Below, piece by piece: positions 54,418 to 64,000 of a stretch of DNA of 64,000 bases; the stretch's first letter is position 1, and every line of letters starts with the position of its first letter. Origin of the DNA: Vesta saturnalis (Eukaryota; Arthropoda; Insecta; Coleoptera; Lampyridae); contig JARFJB010000749.1 in the NCBI GenBank assembly GCA_036346205.1, positions 783,501-847,500 of the forward strand, written 5' to 3'. A program made the position numbers and the translations under genes. The notes below the pieces were generated by a model, which did no database searches, had not been told where the DNA came from, and worked only from the letters and a program-made list of their open reading frames with translations.

Positions 54418-55941
54418 TGGACGAAACCGGTAACAGCGCTGTGCAAAATACGATTAAGATAATTGCGCCCAAGGGACAAAAACAGGTAGGAGTTGCGACA
54501 TCTGAAGAAAGGGGATCCAACGTAACTATGATAGCCTGAATCAATGCTCTAGGAAATAGCGTATCGCCTATGTTTATATTCCCCATGGTTAATTTTAAGC
54601 AATTCATGCCCAGTGGTGCGCCAGCAGACTCAATTGGATCTGCACATGTATCTGGGTGGTTAAATTCTGTAGCAAGTTTGTTGTATGGTTGCGACATTTC
54701 ATTAAAAAACAACAGCCAAGTCTTGACTATAAAAAAATATTAATACTGGATAATCATGAAAGTCATTGCAGTTTTGAAGCTGTAACAATGGCAAAAAAAT
54801 GGAATAATATTATTGACGTTGCCATCCCATACAAGTCACAAGCTCTAGACCCTCGACCCCGCAGTTTTTGGTCCATATAAACAATATTACAATAATGCTT
54901 GTGACGAATGGCTTTTGAACCACCCAGGAATACCAATAACAATATATAATATCGCAGAATTATCCGGAAAGGCATATCCATTGGGGTTCGCTCCAAAAAA
55001 TATTCTGTCTGGGTTTAGAATCTCAGGAATTTGGCCTGTCGATCAAAACATTTTTGGTGATGAAGAATTCATTTGTTCATCAGTCACAGATCGAGAAAAT
55101 CCTACGGGTTCTACAGTTGATCCAATGCCGCCTACAAGTCAAGTTACTATTGATTCTACAGATAATCCAGTGCCGTCTACAAGTAAAGTTCCTACTGGTT
55201 CTACAGATAATCCAATGCCATCTACAAGTCTAGTTCCTACTGGTTCTAGAGATACTCAAATTCCGTCTACAAGTAATAAAAGTTCTGTTCCTTCTGGTCA
55301 AAATAATAAAGTACTTACAATGGAACCGAATATATCAGAATTCACAACTCCGGAACAATTACGGCCCTATCCAAAAGCAAAGAGTCGTACTAAGAACGTC
55401 ACTAATCGTAAAAAAACAACAAGTAGGGTTCTGACTGACAAACCGGAGAAAGACGAAATAGAACGACTTTTTAATGAAAACAAAGAAAAGAAGAGATAGC
55501 AAAACGCAAGCAAGCAGTTCGGAACACTACAGCCAAAAAATGGAAAGCAAAAAAAGTGGAATCATCTGAAGAAGAAGATATCTATGAGACCGATTCAGGC
55601 AGTTCAGAAATATCGGATGAGATTTTTGAGTCTGAGGAGCAAGCATTTGATGGCAGTTCTTTAAAACAGGGCGATTATGTGCTAACGAAAATTGTGGGAA
55701 AAAATCAACGTATTTCTACGTGGCCGAGATAATAAATAATGGCATTGACGAATTTCAAGTAAAATGCTCAAAAAGAATCCTTTCTACAAACAAATTTGTA
55801 AAAGATAGTGAAGAAATATTTGCTGTTGGCACAGAAAGCATCGTTTTATCTCTGACACAACCTACAGTCGCAGGCTTATCAGAAAGGCAAAGAAATATGT
55901 TTACGTTTGGCATTGATTTTTCATCGTACAAAGTAGAGTAG
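54410..55941 (+). pseudogene. Pogo-like transposase, DDE domain and C-terminal half
   Basis: Starts [20 protein letters not shown] (first Asp), then [61 protein letters not shown] (second Asp), HTSHKL.TLDPAVFGPYK (third Asp region), SGKAYPLGFAPKNILSGFRI and TGLYP-like SGIWPVDQNIFGDEEF. A Pro/Ser/Thr repeat region (VPSTSK, GSTDNP units) and a basic stretch follow, then EEEDIYETDSGSSE and finally LTQPTVAGLSERQRNMFTF, the usual tail of insect pogo-like proteins, stop at 55939-55941. Stops or shifts occur near 54538, 54660, 54730, 54860, 55497 and 55730. Confidence 0.85.
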
Positions 55942-56339
55942 ATTTTAGTATTTAAAATTCCATGTATTTTCATGTTATTTTGTATAATAAATGCTGAATT
56001 CTATTTTAGCTATTTTTCTTTTTGTCCTTGGCTCAAGGTACATTGCACCTTTTCTGTCCATGGCTCAAGGTACAATAGCATGTTGTCCTTGGGCCACTTT
56101 TTTAAAAAAAATTTTTTATAAATTTGTTATGAATTTACCTTAATTACTGCTATCATATAATGAAATATATCTAAAAGTGTGTGTGGATACTTTGCTTTTT
56201 TGCAAGCAAAATTCGCTTGGAAGGGATAAATACAAATCAGAAACTTTAACCGCGTGGGTTGGATTAGTAAGTACCTGTTTGTCTTGTTCCTTTTCTCTAT
56301 ATTTTTTGCTGGTCTTTGCTTTTTTTTGCGATTTTGGAC

Positions 56340-57430
56340 CATTCTTTCCTATTATCTATCTAAACTTCGGTCTGTCTCGTTTTCTATTTTCTGTTGGTGT
56401 CCAATCAGTTACTAATCTTATTTTGGTATCCTTTTCTCATTATGTGACCTAACCTTTTTATTGGTTGGGATTTTGTATAGTTGATAATGTGTTCTCCTTG
56501 CATTTGTTCTCTTATCTCGAAATTTATCCTTGGTCTAAATTCATTCTCTCCTATTCAAAATGGCCCTAATATTCGTCTCATTAGTTTTCTTTCAAAAACT
56601 CTTAGTTCTTCTTTTCTTGTCATTGTCCACGTCTCCGATGTATATACCACTATTGATCTTATTACTGTCTTTATCTTATATATCTACTTGCGTTTATACT
56701 TAAGTGTTTACTGTTGATATATTTTTTATTTGTATAGTAGCTTCTGTAACCATCTTGTATTCTTTGTTTTGTTTGTTCGTTTTCCTTATTTTTCTATTAT
56801 ATACCATTGTGCCTAAATGTTTAAAATTCTGTACACTTTCTATCTCATGATTTCCCACTCTTATAATTTGTTTACTGCTGCGGTTACAGTATTTTAAGTA
56901 TTTTGTTTACTCACGTAGTGTCTAAACCCACCTTTTTTGTTTCCTCTTCTAATCTTATTGCGGCGTTTACCATTCCTTATTTTGTCTCACTCATAATTGC
57001 CACATCATCTGCATAAGCAATGATTTGTGCATTTTTGACATTTATTGTAACTTCTACTTTTGTTCTTAATTGCATTATCTAGTGTTATATTGAAGAGTAG
57101 GGCTGATGAAGTGTCTTCTTGCTTAACTCCTTCCTTTATTTCACAGCTTTCTGTTATTATATTTCCTACTTTCACTACTGCAGTCGTGTCGTCTAATGCC
57201 ATTTTAACTAGGTTTATTATGTTTGTGGTGTTCCCATGTATGTCATTTCCTTTACTATATTATCTCGTTTCACTTTATCAAATGCTTGTTTGAAGCCTAT
57301 GAGAAATATATGTAGTATTATGTCGTATTCATTGGTTTTTTATAACATTTGTTGACCTTTTTGGTCTAAAACCTTGTTGATAATCTGTCTTGTCATCCAC
57401 AAATCCTTGTAATTTATTTTTTATTAACCT
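56340..57430 (-). pseudogene. LINE reverse-transcriptase remnant (RTE-like)
   Basis: Minus-strand text in mixed frames: GFVDDKTDYQQGFRPKRSTN, IGFKQAFDKVKRDNIVKEM, MALDDTTAVVKVGN, CEIKEGVKQEDTSSALLFNI (motif G.KQGD.LSP), AQIIAYADDVAIMSETK (active site YADD), VQNFKHLGTMV and TEATIQIKN. The order is that of an RTE-like RT. Stops and gaps throughout. Different family from the 4978-6275 element as far as can be judged. Confidence 0.75.
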
Positions 57431-57494
57431 TAGTATTGAAAGCTTAAACTTTCTATAAAATGAAATTTAAGTTTTAAATTATAATGAAAGAAAG

Positions 57495-58825
57495 TGATTA
57501 ACTAACAAACTCCTTAGTGACCACCAATATGGGTTTAAGCAAAGTCGTTCAATAGGCGATCTTCTTTCATATGTGACCCAAGTTTGGAACAGTACAGTAG
57601 AGCAGTCCGGTGAAACAGTTGTAGTCGCTTTAGATATCTCAAAGGCATTTGACCAAGTTTGGCACAAGTGTTTACTTGCCAAACTCACCTCGTTTGGGTT
57701 AAATGATACGCTCATCAACTGGGTTTCTAGTTTCCTTGATAAAAGACGAATACGTGTCGTAGTTGATGGCTTTTTTTCAAAAGAAGTTAGCATTAACGCG
57801 GGCGTACCACAGGGATCCGTTATAGCGCCTACACTTTTTCTACTGTACATAAATGACCTTATTTCTTCAATAAGTAACTCCATCCATTGCTTTGCTGACG
57901 ATAACACTCTTCACTGTAATTCATCTCAGTCTACTCATAGTGATAATCCACTTTCTATGTCAAATCAAGAAATTAAAGCTGAAATGGCAAATTCAATCAA
58001 CAAAGACATTCAACGTATTCTCGAATAGGGAAGCAATAATCCAGTTAAATTTAATGCTAACAAAACTCAGTGTTGCCTTATGTCCGCCAAAAAAGATCGA
58101 TCATTTTCTGTTGTAAGTATGAATGGCTCAGTTCTTCAGTTTTCAGACTCTATTACTCTGTTGGGTATGACTGTATCTTCAAATCTCTCATGGGTTGACC
58201 ATCTTCTGTCAGCTACCACAACAGCTGCTCGTAAAATAGGCTTTTTGTACAGATCTAAGCAGTACTTTACCTCTCGACAACTCCTTCTGCTGTATTCGGC
58301 CTCATCTGGAATATAATTCTCACATTTGGGTTAGTGCTCCCCAATACTCTCTCGATATCGTTGATCGTATTCAAAAGAGAGCGATTAGGCTTATAAATGA
58401 CCCGTCCTTAACTTCTCACATACAGTCCCTTGAGCATAGAAGGATGGTTTCAGTTCTTTCTTTGTATTATCGCTATTACAACGGCTATTGTGCTGGTGAA
58501 TTACATTCTTTGATACCATCTCCGGCTATCTTTGCAAGAAACACTCGGTTCACTCATTCACATCATCAGTATGCAGTACAAATCTCCACTTGTCGTACCA
58601 AACGGGCGCAATCCACATTTTCTACACGGCTTCTAAACTCTGGAATGATCTCCCTAGTTCCTGTTTTCCTCTCACTTATGATATGAGAAAATTTAAGGTA
58701 GCTGTTCATAGGCATCTATTGGCAATTCATTATCCCTCTATCCATCCTCCTAAGTGTTCCTGAGTGCTTTAGCACGATATGCCTAATTTAGCCTGTTCAG
58801 GTCCACAATCATAAAAAAAAAAATG
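57495..58825 (+). pseudogene. CR1/Jockey-group LINE, copy B (5'-truncated, with 3' end)
   Basis: Opens inside LSDHQYGF.QSRSIGDLLSY, then VVALDISKAFDQVWH, GVPQGSVIAPTLFLLYIND, CFADDNTLH and ITLLGMTVSSNLSWVDHL, and extends beyond copy A: DIVDRIQKRAIRLINDPSLT, FARNTRFTHSHHQYAVQIST, TFSTRLLNSGMISL and MRKFKVAVHRHLLAIHYP, stop, short 3' UTR and an A-rich tail (58813-58823). Very close to copy A over their overlap. Defects: TAG at 58026 (Glu-Trp to stop) and shifts near 58300 and 58690. Confidence 0.88.
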
Positions 58826-58829
58826 AAAT

Positions 58830-59930
58830 AAGTTTGTCGATTAGCTAAATGCATAAACAAAGTTACAATAATTGAACGATAAGTACCCTTGCCTTTTCTT
58901 TTTGTTTCGCCAATTAAATGCACATCAGCATCGGGTTCGCACTACAAAAAAACACAAACCCAAATTTCTATCATAAACGCACTCGAAGATGCCGTTATTC
59001 TCCAATAAACTGAATTAATGAACGAGCCCGGTTGAAATGTCACTTCACAAAAATATCCCAAACTTGGTTTTATTCGACTAATCCTGCAAGTCTTCAACGC
59101 TACTTAAATAAATTTCACTAGGGGCTCTCACAATGATGAAACCCCAAATTCCGCTAGTTGGAACGACTTTCCACACACACGACTCCACGCGTCAAAAGCT
59201 TAGGGCAGAGTCCTCTCCCTTTCAAACTCACTTTTTCGCCATCTTAAAAAAACGTTCCCCTGCATACAAATTCAATTAAACAAACCAATCAACCATTTGA
59301 ACTTTAAAATTTCCACCCCCCTAAATATACGATGGTAGCTCGACTGAAGGCGAAGAAACTGCTACATTTGCATTTCCCTTCGACACGACGCAGATATGTT
59401 ATTGCAAAGGTACAACCAATCACCCACCCATAGTACTTATATGGATGAAAACCATCATTCCGACTCTCAAATTGGTCCTCTGCACGGATGCGACCGTACG
59501 GCACCAACGCGATAACAACACTTCTTTGTAGTGAAACTATGTAACAAAATCAAACGAATTTATCTTAATAAAATCCCAAAAACTTCACTGACTTTTCTTA
59601 ATGAAATTATGTAACTACACCAAAAAAAATACGTAACTCCTATCTGCAATGAGTAAAGATAATGCACAATTGCACATTCCTAAGATTCCTTTACATACAG
59701 CGTGACCTATTCAAGCAAAATATTCATTACCTACTCTTAAACTAAAATTGAAAGAAAAGAAAAGATTCGGAATCTAACTAAATAAATAAAAATAAATTAC
59801 CCAATACGTATACAGGGTGTTCAAAATACCCTGACAATATTAGATGAAATATATTTATTTGTTAGGCACTGTACCAATTTATATATGAGTTTATACTTTT
59901 CAGAAGCTACATAGAGCATTAATATTGCAA
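58830..59930. other. Unassigned region
   Basis: No gene recognised. ACAGGGTGTTCAAAAT at about 59813 resembles the tip of common insect DNA-transposon remnants, but no partner end was seen. Confidence 0.35.
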
Positions 59931-60294
59931 TAATATATGTGTATCCTTAAATTCATCTTTCATATTCTCTCCATTAATTGGACCCTAACCCCTAACGTTA
60001 GTTAACTGGAGCCGCCACTGCAACAAACATAATCAGCTGATTTCAAAAGCATCCATGTAGAACCTTTCTTTCAAACATTTTTGATTTTGATGTCGAGAGT
60101 GCGGATTCATTCCTTGGAATAGAAATGTATCTTTACTTTGGTAGGCGGAGAAAGTAAAACCATTGAATTTTCGTTGGTAGAACCGTTTGATATCTTTGTG
60201 TACTTCTAACAAAATATGTTACACTATTCTCTTCTGCTTCGATAAAGTGGCATTGTCCAGAAATGTTGTCATATTCTTAAAAAAACTTTCTCGT

Positions 60295-60443
60295 AATCTA
60301 GATAAAGATATAAAGACTAATTAGTGAATAGCTTGCTATACACTGCGTACTCACGCTTTGGAAAACAACAATGGTTTATGCACATTTTCCATCTAAGTCA
60401 TATTATACGAAAACGTTGTAATAAACCTTGTGAATAGTCCAAG
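60295..60443 (+). promoter_or_regulatory. Conserved 5' region of the ZNF gene, with TATA box
   Basis: TATAAAG at 60309-60315, then CTAATTAGTGAATAGCTTGC and TATACAC, later ACGAAAACGTTGTAATAAAC and CCTTGTGAATAGTCCAAG to the ATG. Same blocks as at 47700-47882 and, on the other strand, 16350-16480. Confidence 0.65.
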
Positions 60444-61940
60444 ATGGCTGAAATTAATAAAAATATAATTAAATTGGAACCTAAAGAAGAAGGACCAATC
60501 GATTTATTTCTTGTCGAGCAACAAGTCATTATAAATGATGATATAAAACATGAACTTAGTTTGGGTTCTAATATTATAAAATGTGCATTTGTAAATACTG
60601 TTAATACTAAAGAAGACAATGAATCTTATTCAATAAATAGTAATAATACAACTGAAGTTGATTCTAATGTAAATGACTCTTCACTTGTAGTATTACCTGG
60701 ATGTAATAAATGTAACTATCCAACAAAATTGAAGTGCAATTTAAAACATCTTACCATGCATACTACACATGGTAAATTGAAATGTCATCAATGTTACTAC
60801 TCTACATACTCCAAAAAGTGCCTAAGAAAACATGTAATCATACATGCTTCAAATACTATTTACAAATGTGATCAATGTGAATATTCATCAAAATTGAAGA
60901 AATGTTTAAAGCAACATTTATTAATACACTCTTCGAATACTAACTATACATGTGACCAATGTGATTATACATCAAAATTGAAGCGCAATTTAAAACAACA
61001 TCTATTAAGACACGCTTCAAATACTAATTACAAATGTGATCAATGTGATTACTCATCAAAGTTGAAGAAATGTTTAAAACAACATTTATTAATACACACT
61101 TCAAATACTAATTACAAATGTGATCATTGTGATTATTCCTCAAAATTGAAGCGTAATTTAAAACAACATCAATTAAGACACACTTCAAGTACTGATTACA
61201 AATGTGATCAATGTGGTTATTCATCAAAATTAAAGAAATGTTTAAAACAACATCTATTAATACACACTTTAAGTGCTAATTACAAATGTGATCAATGTGA
61301 TTATTCATCAAAATTGAAAGGTAATTTAAAACAACATCAATTAATACACACTTCAAGCAGTAATTACAAATGCGATCAATGTGATTATTCATCAAAATTA
61401 AAGCAATGTTTAAGACAACATATATCAATGCACACTACAAATAGTAATTACAAATGTGATCAATGTGATCATTCGTCAAAATGGAAGGGCAACTTAAGAC
61501 AACATCAATTAGTACACATGGCAAGTAGTAATTATGAATGTGATCAATGTGATTATTCATCAAAATTGAAGGGTAATTTAAAACGACATCAATTAATACA
61601 CTCTTCAACTACTAGTTTCAAATGCGATCATTGTGATTATTCATCAAAATTGGAGCGCAATTTAAAACAACATCAATTAATACACACTTCAAGTAGTAAT
61701 TACAAATGTGATCTTTGTGATTATTCATCAAAAATAAAGCAATGTTTAAAACAACATCAATTAATACACACAAGTAGTAACTACAAATGTGATCAATGTG
61801 ATCATTCATCAAAATGGAGAGGCAATTTAAAACGACATCAATTAATTCACACTTCAACTACTAATTATAAATGTGACCAATGTGAATATTCTACAAAATG
61901 GAAAAATATGTTAATACGTCATCTTGCCATACATACCTAA
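60444..61940 (+). CDS. Lineage-specific C2H2 zinc-finger protein, 498 aa
   Basis: The start is supported by the shared pre-ATG block and N-terminus. Residues 1-85: NKNIIKLEPKEEGPIDLFLV with IKLEP, DIKHE (third-type variant of the second SUMO-like site) and IIKCAFVNTVNTKED. Fifteen fingers: the first (CNKCNYPTKLKCNLKHLTMH, x11 spacing) from Cys87, then Cys114 onward every 28 residues, ending YKCDQCEYSTKWKNMLIRHL and AIHT. Most linkers are TSxTN or TSSSN. Helices alternate LKKCLKQ and LKRNLKQ in fingers 3-7, a two-finger (168 bp) periodicity. Uninterrupted single-exon coding frame. Nuclear DNA-binding regulator by family; target unknown. Confidence 0.9.
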   Translation: MAEINKNIIKLEPKEEGPIDLFLVEQQVIINDDIKHELSLGSNIIKCAFVNTVNTKEDNESYSINSNNTTEVDSNVNDSSLVVLPGCNKCNYPTKLKCNLKHLTMHTTHGKLKCHQCYYSTYSKKCLRKHVIIHASNTIYKCDQCEYSSKLKKCLKQHLLIHSSNTNYTCDQCDYTSKLKRNLKQHLLRHASNTNYKCDQCDYSSKLKKCLKQHLLIHTSNTNYKCDHCDYSSKLKRNLKQHQLRHTSSTDYKCDQCGYSSKLKKCLKQHLLIHTLSANYKCDQCDYSSKLKGNLKQHQLIHTSSSNYKCDQCDYSSKLKQCLRQHISMHTTNSNYKCDQCDHSSKWKGNLRQHQLVHMASSNYECDQCDYSSKLKGNLKRHQLIHSSTTSFKCDHCDYSSKLERNLKQHQLIHTSSSNYKCDLCDYSSKIKQCLKQHQLIHTSSNYKCDQCDHSSKWRGNLKRHQLIHTSTTNYKCDQCEYSTKWKNMLIRHLAIHT

Positions 61941-62160
61941 CACACTTCTTACAATGTGACTATTCTTCAAAAGTCAAGTCCGATTTAATATGGAATCTTG
62001 TCGCACATACTTAAAATGTTTATTACGAATGTGAGCAATGTGACTTTCAGCAAAACTTACCGGAATTTCCTACTACATTTCGTACTATTTACTCTTTCAA
62101 AGTATTAGAAATATGGCTGATGTGACTATATTCTACAAAATGGAAGAGTGAATTAATTAA
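61941..62160 (+). pseudogene. Decayed fingers after the stop
   Basis: CDYSSKVKSDLIWNLVAHT, CEQCDF and CDYILQNGR-type remnants continue the array out of frame. The stop is ACC TAA right after HT. Confidence 0.65.
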
Positions 62161-62501
62161 TCTTATAAAAACTGCATTGTATAATGAGTTATAAAGGAAT
62201 ACACATTTATTTTATTAATGTGGTAATTAGTAGTGTATACAGTATAAAATTATAGTATAGTTACAGTATAGAATTGCAATATGAGTAGCAGTATAATGAT
62301 TGTTTCATGCTTGTCTAGAATGGAAACGGAAAATTTATGGATAGAATTATAACTAAAGCACTTGAAGATAAATTTGTGTAATTGGTAACAAAAATTTAAC
62401 ACAATGTTGATATGTTAGAACATTAAAACTCAGTATTATAAAGTAAACTATGTTCATTCAAAATTATTATTAATTTTATTAAATACATAATTAAATAGTT
62501 T

Positions 62502-62545
62502 ACCTTGAGTAGGATTTGAACCTACGATCTGTGCTAGAGTACCAC
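62502..62545 (-). other. tRNA-like T-arm fragment
   Basis: The minus strand has a perfect 5-bp stem with loop, GTAGG-TTCAAAT-CCTAC, followed by an acceptor-like TCAAGGT. No matching 5' acceptor, D-arm or clear anticodon arm is found, so it is at most a tRNA fragment or SINE piece. Confidence 0.3.
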
Positions 62546-62689
62546 AGTTTTTTGGTTTATAGAATTCTAGCATGAGAATACTGACGTTGAATTAGGTATG
62601 TACAAAAAATCAGAACATGTATTTTTTTGCCTCTGATATAGACTCTAGCAATTTGAGTTTCATACTTTTTTTTGTAGATTCTTAGATTT

Positions 62690-63250
62690 AAAATGTGCAC
62701 ACTTAAATATAAGATCTTTACTTGCAAAAATTGATAAAGTTACGTGTTATATGAATACAGAAAAAATTGATATACTAGCTTTAACTGAAAAATCGCTGAA
62801 CTCATACCAGCAATGATGTGATACATATCGATGTAAGGAATGATATCAAGTTTTCTCTCTCACATAATATCCCTACTAATATTGAGCAGCTTTGAATATC
62901 GATAAAATTTCATCAGAGGAAATATGCATTTAGTTCGGTATACAAAGCACCTAATTATGATTTTAAAAATTTTATTAGTATTTTCGATTCAACTATAATT
63001 TTATGGTGATATTGTTTGCCTTTGGCTGTTAGTGAGTCCAGTAGAGTAACAACGACTTTAATAGACTTACTAATAGTTTCTAACGAAGAAATTGTATGTA
63101 ACGTCACTGGCATTCCTGTGGATGATATATCTGATTATAACAGTATATTGTACATTTCACTTATGAGTCAATAATTAAATATAAAACTTACTGTGATTTT
63201 AGTAAATTCTGTTATAATAAATTTTATGATCATTTAATTCCATCGACGAT
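62690..63250 (+). pseudogene. LINE endonuclease remnant
   Basis: Mixed-frame text CAHLNIRSLLAKIDKVTCYM, KIDILALTEKSLNS, SVYKAPNYDFKNFISIF and RVTTTLIDLLIVSNEEIV follows the order of APE-type endonucleases of Jockey/R1/CR1-group LINEs (NIRSL, TETWL, YRPP, S..T.IDL). No RT follows in the window. The catalytic GD(F/I)N block is lost. Confidence 0.65.
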
Positions 63251-63540
63251 AAAATTAAGTTTATAAATGAAAACCTGTATACTTCATTGGATATACATGC
63301 ACTGTACCGGCTGTCCCAAATTCGAGGGCAAGCATGGGGATCTCACTTATTATAAGAGATAGGATATAGGTTTAAATTCGGCACTTTTGCTAAATTCGAT
63401 GCCGAGTAATAATCTGAAAAGAAATTTGAGCTAACTCGAATGGATTTGGTTTTATGCTCAAAAACTAAAAATTTGGATTTTCGTTTTTCGCGTTTGGCCA
63501 CCTTATTATTAGGAATTTTTAAAATTCGATTAAACATTAT
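63251..63540. other. Unassigned
   Basis: No feature recognised. A 64-codon minus-strand frame (63343-63537) has no family resemblance. Confidence 0.35.
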
Positions 63541-64000
63541 TAAGGCACCTTTTTACGCACAATACTAATACGGTATTAAAAATATTATGTGACGTTTCGT
63601 TTATTCTGAACCATCATCAGGTTTATTTTGTCTTATGGGGGTTAAGATATATTTTTATGTCGTTGGATGGAGAATGTTATGCTGATTTTAGCAATATATA
63701 ACACTTTATGGTTTGATCGACTGCGAACTAAAATAATGAGAAAAATTTGAAGAACAAGATTCCGCCTTCTTGGATCCAGCAAGGAATAATTACAGTAGTT
63801 CTACTTATTCAATTTGTTAAACTCGTTAGAACATCCAAAAAAATATAAAAACAGTTAAACAATTTAAAAAAAAACATTAACAAACAACTCAAACAAGTAG
63901 GTCTATGTAACACGGTCATAATAGCGACAACGCAAATTTATCGATAGGTAACAACAAAATAATTACACAGGCAAACAAACAAAAATTATTATAATACATG
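63541..64000 (-). mobile_element. Possible Penelope-like terminal region
   Basis: ACGTTTCG followed by CATCATCAGG (63592-63621) is the hallmark spacing of Penelope-like terminal repeats. No coding part is in the window. It may belong to an element extending past the right edge. Confidence 0.4.
63591..63620 (-). ncRNA. Degenerate hammerhead-ribozyme-like core
   Basis: On the minus strand CTGATGA, a short weak hairpin (GGTT...AAAC, one mismatch) and CGAAACGTC follow in the order of a hammerhead with a two-base-pair stem III, the minimal form described in Penelope-like elements. Flanks do not form a convincing stem I, so it is probably inactive. Confidence 0.35.

Larger units (their letters stand above)
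50785..56110 (+). mobile_element. Pogo/Tigger-like DNA transposon split by a 2.5-kb insert
   Basis: A transposase gene in two pieces (51232-51770, 54410-55941) lies between ends rich in the motif GTACCTTGAGCCA: 50799, 50815 (one change) and about 51151 on the left; reversed at about 56029, 56062 and 56090 on the right. Exact termini are unclear. A TA at 50784-50785 may be the left target site. The element lies just downstream of ZNF copy 4. Confidence 0.75.
59935..62480 (+). repeat. Zinc-finger segmental copy 5
   Basis: The upstream flank (59938-60050) matches 16960-17080 in reverse. Promoter, intact gene, decayed finger tail and 3' flank (to about 62480) follow. Confidence 0.75.

Noticed and set aside
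54297..54712. Minus-strand frames with long Tyr-Ile repeats
   Set aside because: Translation of the TA microsatellite joined to antisense pogo transposase.
60398..60619. Minus-strand frames antisense to ZNF N-termini (also 30289-30489 and 47981-48178)
   Set aside because: Conserved only because the sense coding sequence is conserved.
62502..62545. A complete tRNA gene
   Set aside because: Only the T-arm and one acceptor strand are recognisable.

Overview
The window is AT-rich eukaryotic nuclear DNA, almost certainly from an insect. A beetle is my guess from the look of the transposon families, and I cannot prove it. No ordinary housekeeping gene is recognisable. Two things fill the window: a small family of closely related C2H2 zinc-finger genes, and dense, often nested transposable elements.

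Zinc-finger family. Five copies of one segmental unit are seen: a truncated copy at 7.1-9.6 kb (-), 13.2-17.1 kb (-), 26.7-31.1 kb (-), 47.2-50.3 kb (+) and 59.9-62.5 kb (+). Two genes are uninterrupted (47883-49394 and 60444-61940). One (15186-16349) stops early at a mutated Gln codon, and one (28796-30467) has two frameshifts that cancel. All share an N-terminus with IIKLEPKEE...IDLFL and IK(Q/H)E, which fit SUMO-acceptor consensus sites. This is followed by 10-16 near-identical 28-residue fingers of the C-x2-C-x12-H-x3-H type, with a Tyr two residues after the second Cys and without TGEKP linkers. They are probably nuclear DNA-binding regulators. No target is visible.

Mobile elements, left to right: Penelope-like remnants (1.2-1.85 kb, 31.1-31.5 kb, perhaps 63.5 kb to the end); a 5'-inverted RTE-type LINE with a 10-bp target duplication (4978-6275); a Crypton-like tyrosine-recombinase remnant (6.5-7.1 kb); a 3,000-bp PIF/Harbinger element with 57-bp inverted repeats and two interdigitated antisense genes (10198-13197); a 2,700-bp mariner-type element with 636-bp inverted repeats (20815-23514) inserted in a hAT-like gene; a decayed Jockey LINE (24.0-26.45 kb); a 1,257-bp mariner (33146-34402); a 5,806-bp foldback-like element with roughly 2-kb arms and a 6-bp target duplication (35419-41224) splitting a second hAT gene; two copies of one CR1/Jockey-group LINE (42.7-45.5 and 57.5-58.8 kb); and a pogo-like element (about 50.8-56.1 kb) whose transposase is split by an unidentified 2.5-kb insert flanked by (TA)n.

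The most informative structures are the nested insertions. In three cases removing the inserted DNA rejoins a recognisable protein, which fixes the ends and order of insertion. The least explained pieces are the foldback element, the (TA)n-flanked insert and the zinc-finger family itself. All calls come from reading the sequence; no database search was run.
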